Below, piece by piece: positions 26,483 to 35,474 of a DNA stretch of 64,000 nt. The stretch comes from Bdellovibrio sp. CG22_combo_CG10-13_8_21_14_all_39_27. Lineage in GTDB: Bacteria; Bdellovibrionota; Bacteriovoracia; Bacteriovoracales; Bacteriovoracaceae. The stretch is taken from NCBI GenBank assembly GCA_002786715.1, contig PCTW01000010.1, positions 55,738-119,737 of the forward strand, given 5' to 3'. Positions within the stretch are counted from its first letter, which is position 1, and every line of letters begins with the position of its first letter. The translations under genes were made by a program, and so were the position numbers. Under the pieces are notes generated by a model. That model saw only the letters and a list, made by a program, of their open reading frames with translations. It was not told the origin of the DNA and ran no database searches.

Positions 26483-27679
26483 ATGATTTCACCCGACTTT
26501 TGCATTCTCCCTTTTATTCATTTAGATATTCAACCCAATGGTGAAGTCTCGGCCTGTTGTCATTCTACGGAGCGGACAATTTTAGGTAATCTTCATCAAC
26601 AAGATTTGCTCGAGATTTGGAACTCTCCCAATTCTTTAAAAATGAGAGAGTTGTTTCGAAATGGTCATGGGAGAAAGTATGCTCATTGCCAAAGCTGTTA
26701 TGCCATGGAAGATATAGGTGTCACGTCAAAAAGGCAGAGAGAAAATGACAATTGGAAAGCTGTTGAATCTGAGCTTCAAGATCAAAATCTTCATCCTAAA
26801 TTGCCTATAAGTTTGGCCATTCGCTTTTCTAATCTCTGTAATCTTGCATGTCGAAGCTGCAAACCCTCTGCTAGCACAGGTTGGTTCCAAGACGCGAAGT
26901 TTTTGAATCCTAAAGGCACTTATGTCAGAGCTTTTAGCGCTCCAAAGGATAAGCCTTTGACGGAACAGATCCGACCTTTTGCCAGTAAACTTAAGCATGT
27001 TTATTTTTCAGGAGGAGAGCCTCTTTTGGAAGAAGAGCATTACCAATTGCTCAAGCTTTTAACAGATGTAAATCCTGGAATCAATATTGCTTATGATACT
27101 AATCTAACTGTTTTGGGGCTAGGCAATCAAAGTGTTTTTGATTACTGGCCACAGCTTAAGCGACTCTATATTTCCATGAGCTGCGATGGCCATGGAGAGA
27201 GGGGAGAATACATACGAAAGGGTTTTTCTTGGCAACAATTTCTAAGTAATTGGCAGGAAGTGCGCTCTAAAGTTCCCCATGCTCGAATGTCATTAAGCTT
27301 TACTCTCGGAATTTATAATTCATTATTGCTTACAGATTTTTTAGAGGAAGTTATAAAGCTCAAGCTCTTAGATAAGATGGATTATTTTAATTTTGAACAT
27401 ATTGAGGTTCCACTGTGGCAATCTCTTCAAGTAATGCCTTTAGAAATGAAAAAGGTTGTTGCTCAAAAATATCGTGTTTTTTTAAAAAAGTACCCCGATC
27501 CTTATCTTATCAAAAAACTTGAAGATACTATTTCATATATGATGGCCGTTGATCATTCGGAGTTGCTGCCAAAGTTTCGAAATTTTACCACTCAAATTGA
27601 TCTTTTAAGAGGTGAAAGCTTTCACAAGCTTTTTGCAGAAGAGTCGTCTCTGTTAGGTCCTTGGCCACAAAAAACTTAG
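26483..27679 (+). CDS. Twitch-domain radical SAM protein
   Basis: A cytosolic radical S-adenosylmethionine enzyme. Cys119, Cys123 and Cys126 (CNLACRSC) form the CxxxCxxC site for the [4Fe-4S] cluster, and SGGEPLL further on is the usual SAM-contact motif. Unusually, an auxiliary-cluster (twitch/SPASM-like) module comes first: residues 15-80 read FIHLDIQPNGEVSACCHS, ILGNLHQQDLLEIWNS, then CQSCYAME, with the Cys spacing of an iron-sulfur site. That N-terminal order is characteristic of the twitch-domain radical SAM group, usually linked to peptide or small-molecule modification. No precursor peptide was recognised beside it. The convergent neighbour overlaps its stop by four bases. Confidence 0.88.
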   Translation: MISPDFCILPFIHLDIQPNGEVSACCHSTERTILGNLHQQDLLEIWNSPNSLKMRELFRNGHGRKYAHCQSCYAMEDIGVTSKRQRENDNWKAVESELQDQNLHPKLPISLAIRFSNLCNLACRSCKPSASTGWFQDAKFLNPKGTYVRAFSAPKDKPLTEQIRPFASKLKHVYFSGGEPLLEEEHYQLLKLLTDVNPGINIAYDTNLTVLGLGNQSVFDYWPQLKRLYISMSCDGHGERGEYIRKGFSWQQFLSNWQEVRSKVPHARMSLSFTLGIYNSLLLTDFLEEVIKLKLLDKMDYFNFEHIEVPLWQSLQVMPLEMKKVVAQKYRVFLKKYPDPYLIKKLEDTISYMMAVDHSELLPKFRNFTTQIDLLRGESFHKLFAEESSLLGPWPQKT

Positions 27680-28530
27680 CCTTGAAATGAACTCATGAGA
27701 TATTCACATTCGCTATCATTCAGCGGTCTGCGATTGAGTTGAGTTAGTGCTTCGATGGCCTCTCTCTTCCAACCCCATTGCATTGCCAATTCTTTCATCA
27801 ATTGATCGTAGCGCTGTTCACCATCAGGAGATAAGAATCCACCTCGCTCATGACCTTCTGATCTTAAAAGATATTCTAGAAAAAAGGCCTTCATGTATTG
27901 CAAGCTATGCATGGGATGGGTATTCATATCCGAGGCCAAATAATCAAACTTATCTTGAAAACTTGAGTCTTGAAGGAATTCATCAAAGAATCCCAAGTCA
28001 TGACTATGGAGAATAAATTTTGCTAAGTGCATCTGTTGTTTTTTAAGTTGTGGATCAAATTCAAACTTATAGAGATGTTCGAGGTCATGAAGCATAAATT
28101 CTAAGGCATGCTGTTTTGTCAAAACGGGTAAGAGGACTCGCTCAGCTTTTGTAAGTACCGTCACGACACGCAAACCTTCAGTTTGTAGTTTTAAAACTTC
28201 TAAGGGAGTCGGGATATGAGTTGTGATGGCTGCAGGCCAAATATTGTTAATCAATTTATGTAGAGACAAATGTGCGTTGGGAATGACTTTACGAAATTGT
28301 CTCGTTTCTAACCATTTCATGAATAAAACGTGAAGCTCTTCGGTGGGGGTCATGAGCAAAAGCTCACAATCCATTTCAAACGAAGGTTTTGCATATTCCT
28401 TTTTAAGCCGAGAGCAAGATTGCTTTTGGTAATGTATAAATTGTTGGGCAAAAAAAGCACAACCGACAACAAGTTGGTGCGTTCCCAACTCTTGTCCTTT
28501 TTTATCTAGCCAATTGAGCAATTCATTCAT
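27676..28530 (-). CDS. Hypothetical His-rich helical protein downstream of apt
   Basis: A 284-residue soluble, mostly helical protein without signal peptide. Many His fall in helical stretches: HALEFMLHDLEHLYKF, FILHSHDLGFFDEF, HPMHSLQYMKAFFLEY, RSEGHERGGF. This arrangement could build a metal site as in HD- or ferritin-like helical proteins, but I cannot assign one. The gene starts five bases after the apt stop and is probably co-transcribed with it. Its stop overlaps that of the radical SAM gene. Function unknown. Confidence 0.7.
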   Translation of the reverse strand: MNELLNWLDKKGQELGTHQLVVGCAFFAQQFIHYQKQSCSRLKKEYAKPSFEMDCELLLMTPTEELHVLFMKWLETRQFRKVIPNAHLSLHKLINNIWPAAITTHIPTPLEVLKLQTEGLRVVTVLTKAERVLLPVLTKQHALEFMLHDLEHLYKFEFDPQLKKQQMHLAKFILHSHDLGFFDEFLQDSSFQDKFDYLASDMNTHPMHSLQYMKAFFLEYLLRSEGHERGGFLSPDGEQRYDQLMKELAMQWGWKREAIEALTQLNRRPLNDSECEYLMSSFQG

Positions 28531-28535
28531 TCTTT

Positions 28536-29063
28536 TTAGTGACCTTCAAAATCAACAAGAGCAAACCACTTTAAGTTTCTATCGTTGAGTTTCTTTGAGC
28601 CACCAATTTCGGGAAGATCAACCAGGAAACAGCACTCGTGGACAAGTCCACCAGTTTTTTCAACCAGTTCAACGGCACCTAGAATTGTTCCGCCGGTTGC
28701 CAATAGATCATCGACAAGGAGACAATTTTGTCCCTTTTCAATCGCATCAATATGAATTTCAATTGTATCAACACCGTATTCAAGTTCATAATTTTGAGCA
28801 ATTGTCTTTCCTGGAAGTTTTCCTTTCTTGCGAATAGGTACAAATCCGATACCCATGGCATAAGCAAGAGCGGCGCCTAGAATAAATCCACGGGCCTCAA
28901 TTCCTACAATCACATCAATTTTTTGGTCTTTGTACCTGTCGGCAAGGAGATCAATAGTTTGCTTAAAAGCTGGAGGATCTTTAAGAAGTGTGGTGATATC
29001 TCTGAACATGATCCCTTCTTTGGGGAAATGGGGGATTGTTCGAATCTTTGATTTGATGGGCAT
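28536..29063 (-). CDS. apt: Adenine phosphoribosyltransferase
   Basis: Salvages adenine with PRPP to AMP in the cytosol. The 175-residue protein begins IKSKIRTIPHFPKEGIMFRD, which is diagnostic of APRT. Residues 53-60 are VGIEARGF, and the PRPP loop is CLLVDDLLATGGT (114-126). Length is standard. The ATG at 29063 is chosen over a GTG six bases upstream because AAGGAG precedes it at the right distance. An intrinsic terminator of the upstream M14 gene ends just before the ribosome-binding site, so apt either has its own short-leader promoter or depends on read-through. Confidence 0.96.
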   Translation of the reverse strand: MPIKSKIRTIPHFPKEGIMFRDITTLLKDPPAFKQTIDLLADRYKDQKIDVIVGIEARGFILGAALAYAMGIGFVPIRKKGKLPGKTIAQNYELEYGVDTIEIHIDAIEKGQNCLLVDDLLATGGTILGAVELVEKTGGLVHECCFLVDLPEIGGSKKLNDRNLKWFALVDFEGH

Positions 29064-29072
29064 AATCACTCC

Positions 29073-29109
29073 TTAAAAAAGATAGGCCCTGAGATTAACA
29101 CAGGGCCTA
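29073..29109 (-). terminator. Rho-independent terminator of the M14 gene
   Basis: On the minus strand a perfect nine-base stem TAGGCCCTG/CAGGGCCTA with a nine-base loop is followed by TCTTTTTT. It lies 28 bases after the stop codon of the carboxypeptidase gene and immediately before the apt ribosome-binding site. Confidence 0.85.
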
Positions 29110-29136
29110 CGCTTCGTAAAAAATGATCTTTTAAAA

Positions 29137-30357
29137 TTAGAACAAAGTAGGGGCAATTGCTGAGTACGGATCTCCCGCTTTATCAATAAGATAGAGAGCT
29201 GGTTCTATATTCGCGCGAAAAGTTGGTTCGATTGAAGATGCACCTGGATAAAATCCACCATTCCACATACTTTTTGGGGAGAGCTCAAAGGTGAAGCAGA
29301 ATATATTGTGCTCACCGTAGGCCCAGTCACATGTATCACCTGATGCGATATAGAGATCAGAGGCCTGCTCAGGAGTGTACTTATTCCATTTCGCCATAGT
29401 CTGCGCCATTGATTCAAAAACGGCTTGATCACGTCCGCCAATCCCTTCAGATTTTCCACCCCAAGGATAAAGAATGAGTTCTGAAAAAGTGTGAAATGAG
29501 AGAAGGACACGAATTTCTGGGTGTGTTTCTACAAAGTCTTTAACAGCAACAGTTTCTGGCTCCGAGAATGGTTGCGGTCCCATATAAACATCTGAGCTTT
29601 CGCTTCTTGAAGATCCACCAGTTCCCCAGCCAAATCCGTAATTGCGGTTCAAGTCCACACCATATGTACGAGAGTTTTTAACTCTATTTTTTCTCCAGCT
29701 CTTATACTTGCGTCCAGTAATGTCATACATTGCACCATCGACGTTAAGCATTGGAACAAAATAAATGATACGAGAGTCGAGCAATTGAGTGACTCTTGGA
29801 TTTGTTCCATATTCAGTGAGGAGGTAATTAATTAAATGCATCGGAACTTCTGTTGATAAGTGCTCTCTGGCATGGTGGGCTCCCACAAAAAAGATCGCTG
29901 GAATAAAAGCATTTCCATGATCCTTACGACCAATTTTAATTCCTGGAATTGAATTTCCTTCAACCGTTTTTCCCAACTCGAACAATTCAACCATATCAGT
30001 GTGTTTCGCTGCATGCTGATTGAGTTCTTTAATCACTTCTTGATAGGTGTGAAAAGCCTCATCTCCCTTTGGAAATTCCAGATCAGTGGGATCTGCACCC
30101 TTTGTTTGTTTAAAGTCGATCCCATGGGTTTCAACTAACAAATCGGGAACATTCTTTTTTAAAGTTGCAAGATCATCATCGCTTACAACAGAATAAACCG
30201 AATCCTCAACGATAGAATCGATGTGAATCATACTTGCGAGTTTATTCCTGACTTCTTTAGTTGGTGCATGGAGATGAACAAAATTGGCATCGCTGGCGAA
30301 TGCGGCTTTTGAAGCAGCAAGCAAAAATCCCAGCACTAAGACTGAACGAATAATCAT
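29137..30357 (-). CDS. Secreted M14 zinc carboxypeptidase
   Basis: An exported metallocarboxypeptidase that removes C-terminal residues. Signal peptide MIIRSVLVLGFLLAASKAAFA is followed by a propeptide-like region (to about 95). The catalytic domain carries His162 and Glu165 in GAHHAREHLS (zinc), RKNR and DLNRNYGFGW (substrate carboxylate binding), His289 in LLSFHTFSELILYPWG (third zinc ligand) and Glu358 in CFTFELSP (general base). All are in place. Overall it resembles carboxypeptidase T-type bacterial enzymes. It is monocistronic, with a terminator after it. It fits the proteolytic secretome of this window. Confidence 0.93.
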   Translation of the reverse strand: MIIRSVLVLGFLLAASKAAFASDANFVHLHAPTKEVRNKLASMIHIDSIVEDSVYSVVSDDDLATLKKNVPDLLVETHGIDFKQTKGADPTDLEFPKGDEAFHTYQEVIKELNQHAAKHTDMVELFELGKTVEGNSIPGIKIGRKDHGNAFIPAIFFVGAHHAREHLSTEVPMHLINYLLTEYGTNPRVTQLLDSRIIYFVPMLNVDGAMYDITGRKYKSWRKNRVKNSRTYGVDLNRNYGFGWGTGGSSRSESSDVYMGPQPFSEPETVAVKDFVETHPEIRVLLSFHTFSELILYPWGGKSEGIGGRDQAVFESMAQTMAKWNKYTPEQASDLYIASGDTCDWAYGEHNIFCFTFELSPKSMWNGGFYPGASSIEPTFRANIEPALYLIDKAGDPYSAIAPTLF

Positions 30358-30479
30358 AAAAACCTCTCTTCCTTGAGAATAATAACTTTCTGTACTAACT
30401 TTATTATGGCATCGAATCTTTCGCTTTAGTCTGATTTTTGATGTTGTTAAGAAAATGTTAGTTGAGAGGAATACTTTTT

Positions 30480-30752
30480 ATGCCCGGTAAGCATCTAAAA
30501 ATTAAAGGTAGAGTTCAAGGCGTTTGGTATCGCAAGTCCTTTTCAGATGAAGCGCTCAAAAATCGTCTCGTGGGTTGGGTCAAGAATTGTGACGATGGAA
30601 CAGTTGAGGCCATTATTCAAGGCGACGATCAAGCAATAAAAAGCCAAATTGAATGGGCCAGAAAAGGGCCACCGTTAGCGAAGGTGGAGTTGCTAGAAGT
30701 TCAAGATGATGAGTCGGGAATGGAGTTTGCCCATTTTGAAATCAAACGTTAA
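30480..30752 (+). CDS. acyP: Acylphosphatase
   Basis: A 90-residue cytosolic enzyme hydrolysing acyl phosphates. KGRVQGVWYRKSF carries the catalytic Arg18, and VGWVKNCDDGTVEA carries Asn36. The later VEAIIQGD and FEIKR strands complete the ferredoxin-like fold. The ATG at 30480 is preferred to an in-frame TTG at 30462, and GAGAGGAA provides the ribosome-binding site. Its end overlaps the convergent HExxH gene by 11 bases. No operon partner. Confidence 0.93.
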   Translation: MPGKHLKIKGRVQGVWYRKSFSDEALKNRLVGWVKNCDDGTVEAIIQGDDQAIKSQIEWARKGPPLAKVELLEVQDDESGMEFAHFEIKR

Positions 30753-31395
30753 GTGCTTCAACTTGTTTTTTCATTTCAATAAGATTGAGAGGAATTTTCC
30801 TTTTTAACCATTTCTGTAACAACTCAGGAAATTCATTTTGAATTTCCATAATGAAGACAATTTCTTCGGGAGTTAAATATTCTTTTCTTTTCGTTTTCAA
30901 AGCTTCAGTACTTAAGAGTGGGTATTGCCATTCTCGATAAGCAATCAATTCTGGGCCAAGTCCCTTTAGGACAACTTTTAAATCAGTTTTGCGTTCATAT
31001 TGAACTCGACTTTTACTCATGCTCACTTTGATGCCGATTGGGATGATGGTCCCAAGAGTAGAGCCGTGAACATAATCATTGGTGTGCATTAGTTCGTGGG
31101 CAAGAACGCCTTTAAGCGCCAAATCAGTGATATGGTTCTTAAACACTAGAGGATTATAACCAATCCGATAATGTGAAGTTCCAAGTAAGGCCCTTTTCCA
31201 ACTAATATTGGAAATAAAAAAGTATTCGTCACTTTTAATTTCAAAAAGACTCATTTTAAAATTCATAGAGGCATCATCGACGATTTCTTTATGGGTGGTT
31301 GCAAGCAAATCTTGAATGGCCGCTTCAACACGCGATTTACCCTCATTAGCAAATGCTGACAGCGAAAGAATGAATAAGAAAAGGACCATTTTCAT
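30742..31395 (-). CDS. Exported HExxH metalloprotease-like protein
   Basis: A 217-residue exported protein: signal MKMVLFLFILSLSAFA, then HExxH at His100-Glu101-x-x-His104 (LAHELMHTND), followed by DYVHGSTLG, whose His or Asp could be a third ligand. This suggests a small zinc peptidase, though the family is not clear to me. The ATG at 31395 begins the signal peptide directly; longer in-frame starts would add a cysteine-bearing N-terminus without sense. Upstream lie three palindromes in a 96-base gap. The gene is downstream of ccsA on the same strand. Confidence 0.75.
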   Translation of the reverse strand: MKMVLFLFILSLSAFANEGKSRVEAAIQDLLATTHKEIVDDASMNFKMSLFEIKSDEYFFISNISWKRALLGTSHYRIGYNPLVFKNHITDLALKGVLAHELMHTNDYVHGSTLGTIIPIGIKVSMSKSRVQYERKTDLKVVLKGLGPELIAYREWQYPLLSTEALKTKRKEYLTPEEIVFIMEIQNEFPELLQKWLKRKIPLNLIEMKKQVEALNV

Positions 31396-31412
31396 AAAGA
31401 CTATTGTCTCAA

Positions 31413-31484
31413 ACTTAAGCTTAAGTCTCGAGCAGGAGTGTGGAAAATACACTCCTGTCGAAAGTTGAGACACTTATTAAGTGT
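31413..31484 (-). repeat. Cluster of three palindromes between ccsA and the HExxH gene
   Basis: Within one gap lie a perfect 14-base palindrome ACTTAAGCTTAAGT (31413-31426), a nine-base-stem hairpin CAGGAGTGT/ACACTCCTG with a seven-base loop (31433-31457) and a six-base-stem hairpin ACACTT/AAGTGT (31470-31484). No T tract follows on the minus strand, so a simple intrinsic terminator is unlikely. Operator, mRNA-processing or attenuation structures are possible. Confidence 0.6.
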
Positions 31485-31491
31485 TCGAATT

Positions 31492-33069
31492 TTAAGAGTT
31501 TTTAACTAGCTTTGGATCACTGCTATCACCACCATCTGTGGGCCCATTGTTTTTAGCATTGGCCGTGATGATAAGGAAGAGTATTTGGATGGCAAAAAAG
31601 CTTCCGAGGAAGAGTGCTCCACCTTGTGAAAAACCGTAAGAGTGAAGACCTGAAGCTAAAATATAATTCACACCAAACCAAGCCATCATAACACTCATAA
31701 AAGCCGCCGCAACTAATTGAACAAATCTCTTAGTTGGAATCCATGACGTGTATTTACCGTGAAGAATCGCCATATAGAGACAGAGAACAATGAGTGACCA
31801 AGTCTCTTTTGGATCCCAACCCCAAAAGCGTCCCCAAGAATAATCGGCCCAAACGCCACCGAGAATAATACCGGTCGCAAGCATGATCGTACCCCACTTA
31901 AGGGTGGTGTATATCAAATCTGAATAATAGCGTTCATCGAGACTGGTTAAACCACCACCAAATTGGCGACGAAAGAGAACTGTATTGGCCAAAATCCATG
32001 AGAGGGCCAGTGCTCCATAACTCATAATAATAGTTGTCACATGGGTTGAAAGCCAAAAGTTGTCTCTCAAAACAGGAACCAGTGGTGAAATACTTGAAGA
32101 GAGCATGCCCGTGGCAAAATTCATCATCATTAATGTACACATATTGTAAGCGAGTCCCATAAAGAGATAGGTTTTCTCTTTCTTAAAATGGCCAATGATC
32201 ATGGCCAAGAGAAGCGCCCCAAAGCCAGAGAACATGACTGTCTCGTACATATTCGTAATCGGGGCGCGTCCAGAAATATAGACACGACCAGAGATCAAAA
32301 CCAGTTGAGTTATCATGGTTAACGCTGTTGCGACTAAGGCCAAGTTGAATTTTTTAAAGACTACCAAAAAGGCCAGAGCAAGTAAGGTTAGGACTAGTGC
32401 CCATGAGTGAAGATGAAGCTTCGTAAACTGATACTCGAACTTGTACTTTGTGTGAACATTCTTTTCGGCCATCGCCTTGGTTTGCATAAAAATTTGGGTA
32501 AAAGGGTCACTTGAAGTTTCTTGAGCTGCTTTAAACTTGTTCTCTGACATAAAGATATTAAACGGAACCCAAGCAATCTCTGAACCGTTAAGTTCGGGCA
32601 GATTCCAGTCTTGACCAGAAATAATGTTTTGATAAACAGCGATCTGACTCATGAGAGTGCCAAGTGACTTCTTGTAAGAAGAATCTTCTTTCTGCTTCAT
32701 AAACTCGACACGAACGTCTTGGCGATGATCAATCAAATTATCAAAATCGACATAATGTTCGCCATCTTTTAGATCGAGAAATTTCATGACATCGACGTGT
32801 TCAATCTTTGCTTTAAGTTTAATATCAATAGGAAGACTAGCTGATTTTAAAGTAAGCAAACAATAGGTTGTCGTAGCATCAAGTTCTTCGTACTTGGTGC
32901 TACCCGAAAGATATTTGATCGTTTCAGTTGTATGGACATAGAGAGGTTTGACTCTGCCATTTTGCTGAGCTGGAATGTCATTCAAAAGTTCTGGGCGACA
33001 AAAGTAGGTATCACGCGCCAGCAATTGAGTTGAAAATATTAAGGCCAGTAATAGGGTTAATCCTTTCAT
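31492..33069 (-). CDS. ccsA: Cytochrome c biogenesis protein CcsA/ResC type (fused soluble domain)
   Basis: Integral membrane half of the system II haem delivery and ligation machine. A signal/anchor (about 1-18) is followed by a soluble, probably periplasmic region (20-210), then about eight transmembrane helices. The tryptophan-rich haem-handling motif is WGRFWGWDPKETWSL near residue 420, with conserved His in the flanking helices (LHSWAL, LSTHVTTI, SGLHSYGFS). At 525 residues it is longer than a minimal CcsA (about 320), because of the N-terminal soluble part. Its start overlaps the stop of the ResB-like gene by four bases, so the two subunits are co-translated. A small cytochrome c at 36743 is a possible client. 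Confidence 0.9.
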   Translation of the reverse strand: MKGLTLLLALIFSTQLLARDTYFCRPELLNDIPAQQNGRVKPLYVHTTETIKYLSGSTKYEELDATTTYCLLTLKSASLPIDIKLKAKIEHVDVMKFLDLKDGEHYVDFDNLIDHRQDVRVEFMKQKEDSSYKKSLGTLMSQIAVYQNIISGQDWNLPELNGSEIAWVPFNIFMSENKFKAAQETSSDPFTQIFMQTKAMAEKNVHTKYKFEYQFTKLHLHSWALVLTLLALAFLVVFKKFNLALVATALTMITQLVLISGRVYISGRAPITNMYETVMFSGFGALLLAMIIGHFKKEKTYLFMGLAYNMCTLMMMNFATGMLSSSISPLVPVLRDNFWLSTHVTTIIMSYGALALSWILANTVLFRRQFGGGLTSLDERYYSDLIYTTLKWGTIMLATGIILGGVWADYSWGRFWGWDPKETWSLIVLCLYMAILHGKYTSWIPTKRFVQLVAAAFMSVMMAWFGVNYILASGLHSYGFSQGGALFLGSFFAIQILFLIITANAKNNGPTDGGDSSDPKLVKNS

Positions 33070-34709
33070 GCACTTTCTCCGATCAGTTCTGTTTTTTTCT
33101 TTTGAGTTTTCTTTGAAAAATTGAGTTGGTAGTGCCAGATCGCTCCAAAAATGAGCATTAAAGAACCAAAATATTTAATGGCCCTTCCCGGGTCGACGTT
33201 AGCACTTAAAGTAGAAGAATAGTTGCCATTATTATCTTGAGAATAGGAGGCTTGATAAAAGGTGAAGCCGTCATACTTGAGAGGATTATTCATATAGACA
33301 TGGTAATCAGTGGGCCCCTTGTCAGAGAATAGGCGAACGAAGGATTCATAGCTGGCAGGATTATTAGTTCCAGGATCTTTATCCATTTTAAATTTTGTAA
33401 GTACAAATTCAAAGGGGAGAGTCAGAGTTTCTTTAGTGACATAAAGCTGAGCTCTTTTTCCGTCTATCATTAAAGCAATGGGACGATTATTAGTGACCCA
33501 ATATTTTTTATTCTGAATTTGAACCAGTAATGCGCGATCAGTACCGTGAATCAGTTGACCATTTTTTTGAATGGGCAAAACTGGTACGGGAACATAAGTC
33601 GGTACCTTTTGAGTTTGATGCTCCAATAATGTGAGTTCAAAACCCATCCAAGGAAGATCGATTGGTTTTCCTTCTTCCAAGTTTTGTGAAACCCATTTTT
33701 GATCATTTTTATCAAAGTAGCTTGTACTCTTACCAAAGAGAAAAAGATTAGGGCGCTCTTCAAAAAGTTTTTGACCAAAGGCCCTAATGGGTGAGTTTTG
33801 GACTGTTTGAAATTTATCATCTAATGGCCATGGAGAAACTTCAGGAAAAAACGACAGCAGGCGAGGGCCATCTTTTATGACAAAGAAGCGATTTCCTGTT
33901 TTTGAAGTTTGGACAGAGGCTTTACGATCTTCCGGAGTAAAACATGAATTATTACGCGAATCCCACAGAACGACTTTACTTGCCGGGGATTTAGCAAAGC
34001 AAGGTGCTAAACTCTCTGGCAAATAGTGAACTGTTAAAAGCCCCATGGTGAGACTTGATTCAAATTCTTGAGCCTCTGGATGAAGGGATAATGTGAAATC
34101 CTGAGTAACATTTGGATTTGCAATCAAGTAGCGTCCCGAATGGACACTTTGCTCAGGTGGATAGGTTTCTTCACTATCCGCCCAGCGAAATTCTTTATCG
34201 GCATAAGGATAATAATCGAGAAGTTTTAAATCCTCATGGGAAACATCGAGGACTGAGGCAAATGCTGAATTTGGCAATTTTTTGATAATGACTCGACCAG
34301 AGTCCGGCATCTGCATTCGAAAAATATCATCAGAAAGTGTAATTTCGCGATTTGGAGTATTCGGTGGTAGAAAAATTGAACCATCAATACCCGCAATATA
34401 AGTAGCAATAGATCCAATACCTATAATGATAAGACCGGAGTGAATGGTATAAAATCCATAAAGCCGCTTTTTTGGCGGCAATCTACGAAAAGCAGCAAAT
34501 AAAATAGAAAGAAACATCAGACCCTGAATCGTCATGAACGGCCAGGTCTTATAAATCAAACGGCCAGCGAATTCTGTTCCATAATAACTTTCAACAAAAG
34601 TTCCCGCGACCATGAAGCTGGTAAAACATAATATAATGATCACAGCGAATTTAAGTGAACCTAAAAAATCTTCGGCTTTTTGATAGTGTTGGGCCCATTT
34701 TTGAGTCAT
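33066..34709 (-). CDS. resB: ResB-like cytochrome c biogenesis protein (Ccs1/CcsB)
   Basis: Second component of system II cytochrome c maturation, holding apo-cytochrome and haem at the outer face of the inner membrane. Three transmembrane helices near residues 18-38, 56-75 and 92-112 precede a large periplasmic domain, and a fourth (about 510-528) closes the protein, which is the ResB topology. LLILDYYPYAD-like strands and NPASYESFVRLF, YHVYMNNPLKYDGFTFYQASY match the family's C-terminal region. It is translationally coupled to ccsA. Length 547 is normal. A single operon of two genes is inferred. Confidence 0.9.
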   Translation of the reverse strand: MTQKWAQHYQKAEDFLGSLKFAVIIILCFTSFMVAGTFVESYYGTEFAGRLIYKTWPFMTIQGLMFLSILFAAFRRLPPKKRLYGFYTIHSGLIIIGIGSIATYIAGIDGSIFLPPNTPNREITLSDDIFRMQMPDSGRVIIKKLPNSAFASVLDVSHEDLKLLDYYPYADKEFRWADSEETYPPEQSVHSGRYLIANPNVTQDFTLSLHPEAQEFESSLTMGLLTVHYLPESLAPCFAKSPASKVVLWDSRNNSCFTPEDRKASVQTSKTGNRFFVIKDGPRLLSFFPEVSPWPLDDKFQTVQNSPIRAFGQKLFEERPNLFLFGKSTSYFDKNDQKWVSQNLEEGKPIDLPWMGFELTLLEHQTQKVPTYVPVPVLPIQKNGQLIHGTDRALLVQIQNKKYWVTNNRPIALMIDGKRAQLYVTKETLTLPFEFVLTKFKMDKDPGTNNPASYESFVRLFSDKGPTDYHVYMNNPLKYDGFTFYQASYSQDNNGNYSSTLSANVDPGRAIKYFGSLMLIFGAIWHYQLNFSKKTQKKKTELIGESA

Positions 34710-34808
34710 GAATTGTCCATAATGATTAAAGCTTTATTGTGCCAAAAATTAGCACGACGGCCCCCTATGAGCAACTCAATCAAGCGATAAATCGATAAGA
34801 CAAAGGTC

Positions 34809-35474
34809 CTAAATACGAGAGATTAGCCACACTAAGCCCCATAGAATGGGTTGATGAAGTAAATAAATAATAAGGGAGTGGTTAGAAACCTTGGTGATAA
34901 ATGAGGTGAAGTTGTTTTGAGGTAAGGCCCATTGAGCAAATGGGGAGTGTCCCAAGCTCATGCCAATTAAAACAAATCCAAGCCAAGGAAGCGGTGGAAT
35001 ATAATCCATGGATTTATGTGCCATGCTCCAAAAGGGATAATAATAAAAACCGGAGAGGTGAGGAATGATGATCAGGACTCCTAAAATTCCAATCCAGCGC
35101 GACCATCTTAAAAAGGGCAAGGCCAAGATTGAACAGGTGGCGATACTGTGAAGTGTTCCAAAATAAATCCAGTTTTGAGGAAAAATAAAATAAGTTGAAA
35201 CACTTATGACAGTAGCACATACGATTAATTGAATTAATCGCTTATTAAATGATGACCATCGGATTTTTTTTCCATGAGAAAAATAGAGAGAAGCACCCAT
35301 CGAGGTCATAAAAAGCGAGACAATTAGTCTTGGCAGACCATACCAGAATGGTTCTTTGAAGAAATCAATCGATACCAAATGAAAGGCATTCAAGTCGAAA
35401 CTAAAATGAAAAATGACCATCAAAACGATGGCCGTAAAGCGTAATAAATCGACAATGCCTGAACGAGATTTCAT
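34809..35474 (-). CDS. DUF1624/HGSNAT-type membrane acyltransferase
   Basis: A small integral membrane protein with about seven helices. The opening RSGIVDLLRFTAIVLMVIFHFSFDL is the hallmark of the heparan-alpha-glucosaminide N-acetyltransferase catalytic (DUF1624) family, with the conserved His in IFHF. Later LHSIATCSILAL, PPLPWLGFVLIGMSLGH and HSLIIYLLHQPILWGL also match. The substrate in bacteria is unknown; transfer of acyl groups to envelope sugars is plausible. The ATG at 35474 overlaps the stop of the thiamine pyrophosphokinase gene (ATGA) and has GGAGAG upstream, so I prefer it to an ATG 15 bases earlier. Confidence 0.82.
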   Translation of the reverse strand: MKSRSGIVDLLRFTAIVLMVIFHFSFDLNAFHLVSIDFFKEPFWYGLPRLIVSLFMTSMGASLYFSHGKKIRWSSFNKRLIQLIVCATVISVSTYFIFPQNWIYFGTLHSIATCSILALPFLRWSRWIGILGVLIIIPHLSGFYYYPFWSMAHKSMDYIPPLPWLGFVLIGMSLGHSPFAQWALPQNNFTSFITKVSNHSLIIYLLHQPILWGLVWLISRI

